Assembly (NCBI GenBank): GCA_018398585.1
Contig: JAGTTD010000005.1
Span: 34,412,750-34,476,749 of the forward strand
Reading direction: 5' to 3'
Length of the DNA: 64,000 nucleotides
From: Simmondsia chinensis
Lineage: Eukaryota > Streptophyta > Magnoliopsida > Caryophyllales > Simmondsiaceae
Positions 33,090 to 44,599 of this stretch are shown here, piece after piece. Position numbers and translations under genes: made by a program. Positions within the stretch are counted from its first letter, which is position 1. Each line of letters starts with the position of its first letter. The notes under the pieces were generated by a model that was not told the origin of the DNA, did not search any database, and worked only from the letters and a program-made list of their open reading frames with translations.

Positions 33090-34031
33090 GAAAGAAGATT
33101 TAGGAGGGAGAGAAAGAGATCAACATCAACACATAATTCTCAACATATCCTAACTCTAATCCAACTCCTCTTATTTATACTACTAAAAAGGGCTATGATG
33201 ACATGGCATGGTGTTGTGGCATTGGTGGAGACATGGCATGTTGACTTGGCAGTCGAGATGCTCGAGACTAATTCTAGCGTGACCCTTTGTAATATTTGTA
33301 TCAATATCCCGCAATGAAATGACCCTTGTCTTCAAGAGTCAACGTATTGATATACCAATGGGTAAACCCTCCGGGATCAAATACCAAAATTACAAATTTT
33401 ACCCCCTTAAATTTTCAAAAATTAACAATTTTTTTTAATCTAAAGTATCTAAATAAGTGGTGATTAAGTACTAAATCGTAATTAAACCCAAAATCTATCC
33501 CCAAAACACGTCTCTTCTTTGTCCTTTGCACGTGCGACAGAGCCCTGCTCCTCGAAACCCTAACCTAACCCAGCTACAGGTGGCGGGGCTCGAGGATGAC
33601 CAACGGTGAAATACCAAGGCGAAGGTGGCGGCGATGGTGCACGATTTTCACATCCTCCGCTTGCCCCTTCGTTTCAACATCGTGTTCGACCACCAGACCT
33701 TGCCCTTCTCCGTCGTCAGCACTCCCTTGGTGGTAAATTCCGTGACACCGCGATGGCAGTGGTACCCCTTCCATGGTCGCCTCACCTTCTCTGATCTGTT
33801 CTTCGATGCTGCTTATTGGCGTCTTCGACCTTCGTTTTGATGATGACAACGGATATGTCTCCTTCTCCGGTAAGGCGGCAACCCATTGGAGGAGGTGGTT
33901 GGCCTCGATCTTCTCATTGCCACGATCTTCACGCCATGATCGTGGTTCTCGGTCGGGTTCAAGGGCCCCAACTTCTTCACAATTTCATCCTCCACCAAAT
34001 CTAACAACGACAACTCCTGCTCGAAGGATTT

Positions 34032-34358
34032 CTACATCTCTTCTCTTATCTCTTCATCCTGGTTGTGGCTCTCATCACCATCACTTTCCTCAACTTGGTT
34101 GTCATCTTCATAGCTTGTTAGTTCTGGAGTACCGTCCTTTACAATTGAAGGTTCCTCTAATGGCATATCACTTGGCTCCTTATGCTCAAAAGTAGCAGGG
34201 ATTATGACATTTGGTTCCACTTCAACCACATCATAGGTCATGAGATATTGAATGTCTAAGCCACAACACTGATCATGTATGTGTTTTCCATGTAAGTACA
34301 TGAGGGCTAAATTGGCACTCTCAATTGTATAATAGCTAACATGAGCCACAAGCCTCAA
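34032..34358 (-). pseudogene. PTB-like RRM reading frame, damaged copy
   Basis: The frame reads VAHVSYYTIESANLALMYLH, GKHIHDQCCGLDIQYL and then an acidic tail with DDNQVEESDGDESHNQDEEI. The pattern of a conserved aromatic RNP1-like strand followed by G(R/K).I.D.CC.LDIQY is that of the second half of an RRM in polypyrimidine-tract-binding proteins. The N-terminal half is present upstream to about 34560 but in other frames and with a stop. It is the sister of the frame at 36013-36468. Confidence 0.55.
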
Positions 34359-36012
34359 GATTAGAAGATGAGATCACTTCGGTTTTGTCAAGAACATCTA
34401 AGGACAAAACACTTCGAAAAGAACATACTCATCTATAAGGTAAAGAAGCTTCAAAACTTCGATCAAAAGTGTAGCATCTTTACAAGACTTGACTTGAATA
34501 GAATTTGAGTTAAACAAATGTGGAATTTCTTAGTGTGGCATTTTGTCAAACACCTTCCGTGCAGTACTTGAAGTTCCAAAATTCAAACTCCAATCCCGAA
34601 ATTCGGACCTCAAAAACACAAATCATACCTTAAAAATTAAATTTGGAACTCGTGAGTAACAACCAGACAATATATGAGCAAATCCTAAAGCTTGTTGAAC
34701 ATCTTCGAATAGAACCAAGCCTCTTTATGTATAGACTTAGACCAGTTTAAAATGATTGATCAATTTTCTATGGCCAAAAATCGGCAGCTCTAATACCAAT
34801 TTATACAAACCAACACCAATATAGCTCACAGCTCATAATCCAGCTCCACAATCACATAAATCGATAACCACAAGACAGTGAACAGTTGTCCCTAATTGCA
34901 TATTATACATGGATAATCTCGAAATGAAGTAACTACATGTAATATAATAAAAAAGGGGGAGAAATCTAGAAAAATTAGGGGAGAGATAAAAAAGATTTAG
35001 GGGGAAGAGATAGATCAACATCAACACACAATTCTCAACAATACCCTAACTCTAATCCAAATCCCCTTATTTATACAACTAAAAGGGCTATGATGACATG
35101 GTGTGGCGTTGTGGCATTGGTGGTGACATGGCATGCCAACTTGGCAGTCGAGAGGCTCGAGACGATTTCGAGTGTGACCCTTGATAATATTCGTATTAGT
35201 ACCCCTGCGATGAAATGACCTTTGTCCTCAAGGGTCAAGATATTGATATACAAGTGGGTAAACTCTTTGGGATCAAATACCAAAATTATGAATTTTATCC
35301 CCTTAAATTTTTAAAAATTAACAAAAAATATTTTCTCTAAAATATCTGAATAAGTGGTGATTAGGTAAATAAAAAAAAATTCAGGGGTAACATCGTAATT
35401 AAACCCAAAATCTATCCCCCAAACCCACACATCTTTTCTTCTTCTTCCTTTGCGAGTGTGATAGAACCCTGCTCCTCGAAACCCTAACCTGACCTAGCTG
35501 CGTGTGGTGGGGCTCGACAATGACCGACGGTAAAATACCAAGGCGAAGGCGAAGGCGGCGGCGGCGGTTGCACGACTTCCCCATCGTCCTTCGCTTGCCC
35601 CTTCATTTCAACATCATGTTCAGCCACCAGACCCTGCCCTTCTCCGACGTTGGCATCCCTTGTCGGTGGACGCCGCGACACCACGATGGAGGTGGTACCC
35701 CTTTCATGGTCACCTCATCTTCTCCGATATATTCTTCGATGCTGCTTTTGGCGTCTTTGACCTCCGTTTTGATGATGATGACAAAGGCGTCTCTTTCTCC
35801 GGTGAGGCGGAAACCCGTTGAAGGTAGTGGTTGGCCATGATCTGCTTAATGCCGCTGATCTGCATGCCATGGTCGTGGCTCTCGTTCAAGTTCAAGGGTC
35901 CCGACTTTTTCATAGTTTCATCCTCCACCAAATCCAACCACGACAACTTTTGATCTAAGGATTCTAACATCTCTTCTCTAATCTCTTCATCCTGGTTTTG
36001 GCTTTCCTCAAC

Positions 36013-36468
36013 TCATTTGTCATTTTCATTGCTTGTTAGTTCTGGATACCTTCCTTCAATAGAAGGTTGCTTTAATGGCATATCATTTGGCTCTTTGTGC
36101 TTAAAAGTAGCAGGGATTATGACCTTTGGTTCCATTTCAACCATGTCATAGGTCGTGAGATATTGACTGTCTAAGACACAACATTGATCATATATGTGTC
36201 TTCCACGTAAGTAGATGAGGGCTAAATTGGCACTCCCAATTGTATAATAGCTAACATGAGCCACAACCTCAAGATTAGAAGATGAGATCACTTCGATTCT
36301 GTCAAGAACGCCATAAGGACAAAACACTTCAAAAAAATCATACTCATCTATAGGGTAAAAAAGCTTTGGAACTTTGATCAAAAGTGTAGCATCTTTAAGA
36401 GACTTGACTTGAACTGAATTTGAGTTAAACAAATGTGGAATTTCATAGTGTGACATTTTGTCAAACAT
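36013..36468 (-). pseudogene. PTB-like RRM reading frame in a non-autonomous LTR element
   Basis: A 151-codon frame begins MFDKMSHYEIPHLFNSNSVQ. An RRM-like fold can be traced at residues about 23-106: LLIKVPKLFY (RNP2-like), FFEVFCPYGVLDRIEVIS, VVAHVSYYTI (RNP1-like), ANLALIYLRGRHIYDQCC and LDSQYL. The final motif is close to the GRNIYDGCCQLDIQ pattern of plant PTB proteins. A charged region rich in Glu, Pro and Asp follows. It lies between LTR-like units, so it is either a captured host fragment or a gag-like protein of this element type. Expression is unknown. Confidence 0.6.
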
Positions 36469-36616
36469 CTTTCATGTAATACTTGAAGTTCCACAATTCA
36501 GATTCCAATCCCAAAATTCAAACCTCAAAAACACAAATCATACCTCTAAAATTATCAATTTGTATGATTGTGGAGCTAGATTGTGAGCTGTAAGCAAGAT
36601 TGGTGTTGGTTCTAAT

Positions 36617-37173
36617 CACTATTAAATCAAATAAAAATATTATTTAGGCAAAATATAAAATCGAAACAAAAAAGAGAGAAATATATGGGGATCTAACACC
36701 CGTTTTACCATAGATTTTGTTGATTAATTTCAAGATTATTTATTTTTTAGTAACTTGATGTTTGTAAATAATAAAAATGTTTATAATTTTTTTTTATTTA
36801 TATTTTTAGTACTTTAGATTTTATATGTATTAATAATTAGGTATCCTTTTCATTGAATCACAATGTTAGAAACCTAAAAAGACATAATTTCCGGTGAAAA
36901 AAAGACATCATATTAAAGGCCGATGATTTGAAGAAGAGAACTAGTTAGTTTATTGTAGATTTAGAGAAAATGATCACATTGGTTTTTAAAGGGATCGAAG
37001 TCACTGTCGTTTTGTTGGAAATACTTCAAAACGCTGTGAATCATGGAACACGAGAACAATCATGTTAGTGTCAAATTTCAGTGTCAAACTTCAATACGAC
37101 ATCGTCGTTTTGGGCAATTTTATCTTTTGGAGGTTCAACATTAGTTTTCCCTAAAGAAGGTACCTAATTATGA
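36617..37173. other. Spacer with possible TE debris
   Basis: AT-rich sequence with CGACATCGTCGTTTTGG near 37105, a motif also present in the long-TIR element at 62536. No gene or boundary could be set. Confidence 0.35.
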
Positions 37174-37399
37174 TGCGTCAATTAGAGGCGCATCAAGACA
37201 CAGTAGGGAAATTAGGGTTTGGAGAGAGATGAGATGAGAAGAAAAAGAAAAAATCATATAGAGAAGAGAGAGAAAGAGACGAGAGAGAGACAAAGAGAGA
37301 AAGAGGAGAGAAGATAGAGAAAAGGATCTTTTATTGCTTAACCAATTTCATAACACAATCCCCTATTTATACTATTCATCCAAAAAAATAGTCGGAAAC

Positions 37400-38626
37400 A
37401 CTAAACTGAAATTGAGCAAGATTCGTTCTACTCGTTGGAAGTTCCTTGTCCACAAGGCAGAAAATCCGGAAAGCGGAGACAAATCTAGGATTAGTCCTCC
37501 CACATAGCATCTTCGAGCGGGTGGTCCTTCCAATGTATTAAAATCTGTGTGGCAACGACATTGCGACGCTTGATGAGGCGATGATCCAGAATTGCCGCTG
37601 GTACCCAACGTGGGTCCGGGAGATGTGGTAGGACTGGGTTGCCACTTGTGATGGAACCTACGTGCTGACGAAGTTGCGAAATATGAAAAGTATTATAAAT
37701 TTTAACATCAGGAGGAAATTTAAGAGTATACGCGACCTTGCCTTCTTTAGCGACTATAAGGTATGGCTATAATACTTAGCGGTAAGCTTCATATTAACGT
37801 TTGGGCAAACTGAAGATTGACGATAAGGTTGAAGCTTCAAGTACACCCAAACCCTGACGGCGAATCGGCGTTCCAACCGAAGCTTATCTGCGTGCTGTTT
37901 CATACGAGCCTGAGCTCGAGTCAAATGATATTTCAAAAGCTGAATTGCTTCTTCGTGGGCAGCAAGTGTGGGATCAGCAGCCTCGACCTTGGTTTCACCT
38001 GGCATATACAGAATGTGAAGTGGAGGTGGTTGGCCGTAAAGAATCTCATAAGGTGTGGATTGAATGGCGGAATGGAACGACGTGTTTTACCACCACTCCA
38101 CTAGTGGAATAAAGCACGACAAAGAAGAGGGCATGTCACAACAAAAGCACCGTAGATAGGTTTCCAAATTGCAGTTGACCACTTTTGTTTGACCATCGGT
38201 TTGCGGATGATAGCCTGAAGACATGTGGAGGTCTATCCCGAGGACGTGAATAGTTCTTTCCAGAAAAGACCAAGGAAAATAGAATCACGATTCGAAACTA
38301 TGCTTTGCAGTAAACCATGTAAGCGAAATATCGTGTCCAAAAACACACTAGCCACAGTCTTGGCAGAATACGGGTGAGCGAGCAACATAAATGGGCGTAC
38401 TTACTTAAACGGTCCACCACGACAAAAATAGTGTCCTGCCAACCCGATCAGGGAAGACCCTCAATAAAATCCATGGATATCGAAGTCCATACTGTCTCCG
38501 GAATGGGTAAAGTTTGAAGAAGACCAGGATAAGCGGTATTATCGGACTTACATCATTGGCAAATAGTCCACTTGGAGATAAATTTATACACATCCCGCTG
38601 CAGCCCACGCCAATAGAAGAAACTAT
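37400..38626 (-). pseudogene. Integrase and chromodomain-like end of the gypsy element
   Basis: Decayed reading frames show the zinc-binding region (HSGVDATFHKLNSFFYWRGL), the core start [28 protein letters not shown] with the region of the last catalytic residue, and LLKYHLTRAQARMKQHADK. The end reads ILIHWKDHPLEDAMWED, the strand pattern of a chromodomain-like module, then stops inside the 3' LTR. Confidence 0.8.
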
Positions 38627-40481
38627 TCAGTTTGTGAAAAGTAGCATCAACCCCCGAATGACCCCAACTATGGAGGTACGATACAAGTCAAAAATACAAC
38701 GATGGAAATCGATGTTCGGCCCAACCACCAAGCGCCCAAAACAACGTAGCTCGTCATGCTTCCATGTGAACGTTGGGTGATAGTTTGGATTTTTCTGCAA
38801 GTCTAAAATTAGTTGCTGCAGTGGTAGTGCAACAGCCCAAGAATTGCGAATGGCAGGGAACAACGGAGTGGAGATGTTTAGTAGTAAAGAGAAAAGTTCG
38901 ATGTCGGAATGTGGCAACTGAGACAGAGCATCCGCTGCCTTATTCTTGCAGCCTTTCTTATATTCAATCGTATAGGAAAAACCCATCAATTTGGCTAACC
39001 ACGCGCGTTGTAAGGGAGTGTTAACCTTTTGCTCAAACAGGAATTTCAAACTTTGTCGATCAATCCGAAGGACAAAAGGACAACGAGCGAGGTAATGTTC
39101 CTCTATCCGGATTGTCATGAGCACAACCATTAATTCGCATTCATACATTGGAATTGTTGTTGTTGTTGTTGTTGTTGTCGTCATACAACGATAAGCCTTG
39201 TTGAACGGGAGCATGAGCTTTGCTCAAATATGCAATGGGATGATTGTCTTGCATAAAGACAGCACCCAAACCCTTGCCCAATGCATCCGTTTCGACGACA
39301 AATGGCTTGGAAAATTCGGCAAAGCAAGAATTGGAGCCTTTGTAAGAGCATTTTTGAGAGCCGAAAAAGCTTGTTCAGCGTCCAAATTCCAAAGAAAAGA
39401 GTCACGTTTTAATAAGTCCGTTAAAGGACAACTAATAGCTCCATAATGATGAATGAACCTTCGGTAATATCCAGCTAGCCCAAGGAAGCCCCGTAACTGT
39501 TCAAGTGTGGTTGGAATTGGTTAAGAACGCGGACTCGATCTTGGCGGTATCAGTGAAAACCCTGTGAGAAGAAATATGGCGACACAAGTAATCAATCTCT
39601 TCATTGAAGAATGCGCATTTCGAACCCTTAGCAAACAGATGATTCAATCTCATAGCCTCGAACACAAGGCGTAAATGGGTCTAAATATCACGACTATAAA
39701 TCAAGATATCGTCGAAGAAAACGAGTACAAAATGTCGAATAAAGGGCTGAAAAATGGGGTTCATCAAACTCTGAAATGTCACCGGGGCAATTGTAAGCCC
39801 GAACGGCATTACACGGAACTCATAATGGCCAAGATGAGTACGAAATACTATTTTATACACATCCTCATCACAAACTCGTACCTGATGGTACCCGCTACGA
39901 AGGTCTAGTTTGGAAAAAATGATGGAACCGTGCAACTCATCTAACAACTCTTCGACCACCGGAATCGGAAACTTGTCCTTTATTGTCTTGTGGTTAAATT
40001 CCCGATAATCAACACACATACGCCACGTACTGTCCTTTTTCTTAACAAGAATGATGGGCGAAGCGAAGGGACTATTGCTATTGCGAATGACACCCGTTTC
40101 AAGCATCTCGCGGACCATGTGCTCAATTGCACCCTTTTGGACTAAAGGATAGTGATATGGTCTACTATTAACCGGTCCCTCCCCTTGCTTAAGCACAATC
40201 TGATGATATCTACGAGGGGAAAGTGCACGAGGTTCCTCAAACACATCACAGAACTCATGTAACAACTCATTAAGGGCAGCCCAATCACTATGGGATACCA
40301 AATCAGATAGCTCGAGAGAACCCGAGGCACAAACGAAGATCAATAAATCATAAGGAATAAGAACAGTACGAATAGTAGGGCTCATAAGATGAAGGTGATG
40401 TAAACTTTTCTTACCGGCATTACGGGAAGAAAGCGATGTGCCATGCAATGTACGAGTCTCAGACTGCCACTTGAACTGCAT
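38627..40481 (-). pseudogene. Reverse transcriptase and RNase H of the gypsy element
   Basis: The open frame 40481-39681 contains YPLVQKGAIEHMVREMLETG, KKDSTWRMCVDYREFN, FSKLDLRSGYHQVRV, FRVMPFGLTIAPVTFQSLMN and the active site FFDDILIYSRD (about 39700-39725), then stops. RNase H starts near 39340 (FVVETDALGKGLGAVFMQD) and continues in another frame from 39214 (YECELMVVLMTIRIEEHYL, FVLRIDRQSLKFLFEQ, LMGFSYTIEYKKGCKNKAAD). The frame change coincides with the TTG insertion at 39148. Confidence 0.85.
39148..39180 (+). mobile_element. 33-bp RTE-type tail micro-insertion in the gypsy RNase H
   Basis: TTGGAATTG followed by TTG repeats and TCG lies between two copies of TCATACA (39141-39147 and 39181-39187). 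Insert plus one target copy is 40 bp, not a multiple of three, and the RNase H frames on the two sides differ by exactly that shift. The body is too short to prove the RTE origin from sequence alone, but the ending matches the other tails. Confidence 0.7.
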
Positions 40482-40499
40482 TTGTAAACGATCAAAATC

Positions 40500-41958
40500 T
40501 CACAGAATCGAACCAAGCAAGGACAACCACTGAATGTCAAGGACCATATCACAGCCCCCCATATCAATCAAGAGAACGTCATTGACACATTCATGGCCCT
40601 GTGCATTCCAATGAAAATCATGACACATCTCCGAACAATGGATACGAGTGCCATCAACCACCACAATGGACAACACCGGAACCGAAGTGATCACACAACC
40701 TAACCAACATGCCTTAGTCGAATCCAGGAAATCATGCGTATTACCACTATCCACAAGAATCTGAAGTGGTTTACGATTGTAGTAGCTCATAATCCGCACA
40801 GTACCATAAGAAGAAACGCCACCCAAGGCATGGCATGAGATGTGCAGCTGGTCCTCCCCAGTAGTGTCACCCGGGTCAAGTAACAAGTCGTCAGGATCAT
40901 CTATGTCGTTAAAGGTGCCCGAAATCATTTTTAATTGAGGGTTCTTGACTTTACAAAATTTCATGTGACCAGGAGTAAAATATTCATTACAAAAGAAGCA
41001 AAGACCCTTTTCACGGCGATCATCAAATTCGGCTCTTGAGATAGTATGCCCATCGCGTTTTGTACTACGAAAGCCCGATCCTGCATCGGAGAAAGATGGT
41101 ACTATTGGCCCCAAAGGCTGCAAAACAGAGGTTGCAGGGGTGCGAAAAGATGCAGGGCGAGACTGAACACTCAATGACGAACACGGTGCAGAAAGAAAAT
41201 TAGCCTCTTGTAACTGGGAAAGCTTCATAGCTTGGTGAACAGTGCGAGGTCAGAGTATTAAAACTGGATACCTAATTGAGTCTTTAAGCCCCGTGACAAA
41301 AAAAGAGACCAAATATTCTTCGGACAAACTTAAGTGAGGTACTAATCGTCAAATTGTGTTTGATATTCTAAGACACTACCGTTTTGTCGCAATTTCATCA
41401 AATCAGCCATCAGATCCTCGTGAACCTGACCAAAATGCTAAATTAACAAAGTAGAATACTTCGACCACTAGACATCCTCAATTGGCTGTATTAGCGTTTT
41501 GACAAAAGCACGATGCCACTCTAGAGCATCGTCCTCAAGATGCATAGATGTGAGTTTAGCTTTTGCATCATTAGGAGTATGATCAATAGTAAAAAATTGC
41601 TCAACTTTTCATACCCAATAATTGATGTCAACACCATCGAAAAAACGAGGGAAACCTATTTTGGACAACGAGTATGAAATTGATAAGGAGAAGTGGCTGA
41701 AGAGTCAATACCAGAGGCCGGAGCCGAGGTGGTTATCAGATTTAATGGCGGATTGGAAGGTTGAGCAAGAAGACCATTGCCCTAGCGTTGCTACTATTAT
41801 ATATCACGAAGAATATCCATAATTTTGCTTTGCTTTTGCTTGATCGAAGCAACATCAGATTGTAGTACCTAAAATCGCTCTTCAATTCGGCTCTCGGTAT
41901 TCTCTAATCGAAGTTCGAGATGACGCACTTCCGAAGCAGTACAAGTACCGTCCGCCAT
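40500..41958 (-). pseudogene. gag and protease of the gypsy element
   Basis: The gag start (from 41958) reads MADGTCTASEVRHLELRLEN, a coiled-coil-like N-terminus, then stops. The core is readable as VEQFFTIDHTPNDAKAKLTS and MHLEDDALEWHRAFVKTLIQ, typical of plant gypsy gag. The open frame 41228-40500 has the zinc knuckle CFFCNEYFTPGHMKFC (about residue 75) and the protease motif VDSGNTHDFLDS (about residue 159), followed by VVDGTRI-type flap residues. Confidence 0.82.
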
Positions 41959-42223
41959 GAACACCAAACGCAGCACGAGACTTGAAATATGATACCAAAT
42001 GGTGTGTCAATTAGAGGCGCATCAAGACATAGTAGGGAAATTAGGGTTTGGAGGGAGATGAGATGAGAAGAAGAAGAAGAAATCAGATAGAGAAGAGAGA
42101 GAAAGAGAGGAGAGAGAGACAGAGAGAGGAGAGAGAAAAGGATCTTTTATTGCTTAACCAATTTCAAAACACAATCCTCTATTTATACTATTCATCCAAA
42201 ACAATAGTCGGCTTCTATAACCC

Positions 42224-42488
42224 AACAACAACAACAACAAACCCGGTGCCTGTAAGGGCTCCCGCAAAAGCAGGGTTTGGGGTGATAGATGTACGCAGCC
42301 TTTCCCCTTCAGGGGGCTACACTGAACAGAGGTTGTTTCTGAGGACCCCCAACCTGAAAGACTGATTCGCAGCATAGAGCATGTGACCTGGCAGCAGGAG
42401 AGCAACAAAGCATGAGTAGGGCTAAACACACGGCGAGCAAGACAACAGACACAAAGCAAGCCATATCAAGCAGAAATCAAAGGGTAGG
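42224..42488 (-). mobile_element. 5'-truncated RTE LINE 3' end
   Basis: The minus strand starts at TTTGATTTCTGCTTGATATGG (as in LINE A near 20937), passes CATGCTCTATGCTGC, GGTTGGGGGTCCTCAGAAAC and TAGCCCCCTGAAGGGG, and ends GGCACCGGGTTTG(TTG)n. It abuts the altered outer end of the gypsy 5' LTR, so its insertion may have removed that end. Confidence 0.85.
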
Positions 42489-43874
42489 TGTTAAAAATAA
42501 ACCGAAAATATCATTGACCTTTTCATTATTTTCACAAACATCGAGGTATTAAAAAATAATTAATCCTTAATTATACATATATTTGATTAAAAACTAGGTT
42601 ACTTATGTTAATATTTCTCTTATCTTATTTTAGTCTATTTATTTAAGAAAAATTATCACTTAGGTACCATGAGATTTGAGAATTTATCACTTAAGTATCC
42701 TAATATTTCAATATATACAATAAGATATCTTAAGTTTTAGACCATTTATAATTTAGCTACTCTAAAGTTTTAAATTTTATCAATCATACATCCTTTTGTC
42801 AAAAATTTGATTGATTTCATTAGATTATGCTAAAATTTAACACAATTTCAACAATATTAGTATTGTTATTAGAACTTGATGATTTTTGCTAAAAGATATG
42901 AAAATGGCACATAATTGTAGTAATTTATATAGATTACATTGATATTCAGTAAATATTTTATCATAATTCGTTGAATTTTTGATAAAAATATTGGCATTGG
43001 CTTATGCATATTAACATATTCATGTATTACATTAACATTTTTTTGTATAAACTGATCAATGTTCACAAAAATTCATAAAATTCGGACATAGGGCATGTTG
43101 ATGATAAATATTCAAACTTTATTGTACCCCATTGTATATATTAAAATGTTAGGATACTTAATAAATAAATATTCAAATCTCATAATATCTAAGTGTTGAT
43201 TTTCCTTTAATTAAAGATAAAGACAAGTCTTTGACGGCACGGACATATTGGTTTCAATTAATTCAATACAAATCGATTTACTAACTCTATTTAAACTGGT
43301 AAATTACATATTATTATTACAAGACTTGATGTAATAATTTTTTTTACTATAAAAATTTTGTGAAATAATTTATTAGTTTACAAGTTTTAGTGTAATTACC
43401 TTTTAGTTTGATTTGAGGCGTATGATATCAATATTCCGACTAAAAACTGAAGTGTAAAGTTAAAAAAATTCAAGAAAATTACCAAATTTAAAAAATTGAC
43501 AACGTTTTGAATAAGAGTATAAATATTTTTCTGTCTTTTAGATACTTTATTTTACCTAAAATTGAATTAAAAAATATTTATACTCAAATATATAGACTAA
43601 TAAATTATTTGACAAAGTTTATAAATTAAAAAATTATTACACAAAATTTTAAAGTATTAATATATAATTTATCCCTTTTTAAACCCACTTATGACTCTGA
43701 CTCGATCATTAAAAGCCTTCCGTCAAATAACCTAAATTTTACACTTAGTAAAAAAAAATTTTTTTTTTTTGAACAACTAGTAAAATTATATTGACATAAT
43801 AAAAAATTTGAGAAAAACTAAATTAATCCAATTAAAAATTAAAAAACCAACGTGTATAATTTCTTGGGCTTTTT
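42489..43874. other. AT-rich DNA, no gene
   Basis: About 1.4 kb of low-complexity sequence. Stretches such as TTATCACTTAGGTACCATGAG (42650) recur near 56720-56830 and 57185-57260, pointing to an old dispersed repeat. No reading frame of interest. Confidence 0.4.
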
Positions 43875-44156
43875 ACTGTAAACCATGGTTGAGTTTCAAA
43901 AAAACTATATAAACTATCTAACTTTTTAAATTCACATCTAAACTTTTTAAAATTTTTTAATGTCATACCTTAATGTTAATACCATTAACTTCTGTTAGTT
44001 TTTATTAACGAGGCTTTTTTGAAAAAAGAAGCTATTTTAAAAAATAGAATTTATATTTAAAATAATATTTAAACCTTTAAATACTTAAAAATGTTTTACA
44101 TATCTAAAAATATTTTAGAAATATTTTTATATTTTAAATTTTTTTTTAAATATTAC
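43875..44156. repeat. Fold-back element, family F (partial)
   Basis: TCATACCTTAATGTTAATACC and ATTAACTTCTGTTAGTTTTT match the copies at 3585 and 11860. The other arm may continue beyond LINE B at 48275-48375 (TAAGGTATGATTTTAAAAG), meaning LINE B inserted into this repeat. Confidence 0.5.
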
Positions 44157-44599
44157 ATCAACAAAAATTACAATAACAATAGGCCCAGTGCCTCAAAGGC
44201 TCCCGCAAAAGCAAGGTCTGGGGGGGTAGGATGTACGCAGCCTTACCCCTTCAGGGTGATACTCCCTACGAGAGACTGTTTCCGAGGACCCCCAACCCGA
44301 AAAGCATGAATATCATGGAAGAGCACGGGAAGCATTGAGATCATGAAAGCATGGAGGTATAGAAGCACAACAAAAGCAAGAGCAAAAGGTAAAAGCAAAC
44401 AAACATCTATGGGAGAGTGCCTACGCAGTGTCAAATGCAAGCATATACAGAGTGTAAGCAGTGAGTAGCAAGGCAAAACAACGTATAAATAAACAGGCAT
44501 GCAAGAACTCTCGTAGCGTTAGTACTAGCTGATAAGTGCTCTTCGCTCCTAAACCGTTCTATCGGTTACACCTATACTAATCCTCCACTAAGCTCTATC

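Larger units (their letters stand above)
32387..36616 (-). mobile_element. Rearranged non-autonomous LTR retrotransposon cluster with a PTB-like RRM frame
   Basis: LTR-like units (start TGATACGAATATTA, TATA-like GTATAAATAAG, end near GTGTTGGTTCATATCC) occur in plus orientation at 32387-32770 and, partly, at 36557-36616. They occur in minus orientation at 33310-32905 and about 35200-34800. PBS-like TTGGTATCAGAACTGCCG follows the plus LTR and TTGGTATTAGAGCTGCCG the 34.8-kb LTR. Internal blocks at 33340-34790 and 35390-36545 are duplicates of each other. No protease, RT or integrase was found. The 3' side of each internal block (CTTGAGGACAAAGG) resembles gypsy ends. Likely a large non-autonomous element, tandemly duplicated and partly inverted. 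Confidence 0.7.
37174..42211 (-). mobile_element. Ty3/gypsy LTR retrotransposon (minus strand, defective)
   Basis: LTR-like direct repeats at 37174-37400 (3' LTR for the element) and 42003-42211 (5' LTR, its outer end altered) share TGYGTCAATTAGAGGCGC, the GA-rich tract and CTATTTATACTATTCATCC. Inside the 5' LTR the minus strand shows TTTGGTATCATATTTC, partly matching the tRNA-Met PBS. Domains in order are gag, zinc knuckle, protease, RT, RNase H, integrase and a chromodomain-like end, the gypsy order. Stops and shifts throughout. No clean 5-bp duplication. Confidence 0.88.

Noticed and set aside
33574..33849. Frames around the TTGCCCTTCTCC region at 33.6-34.0 and 35.5-35.9 kb as host genes
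   Set aside because: They occur in the duplicated internal blocks of the LTR element, in inconsistent frames, and end at different points in the two copies.
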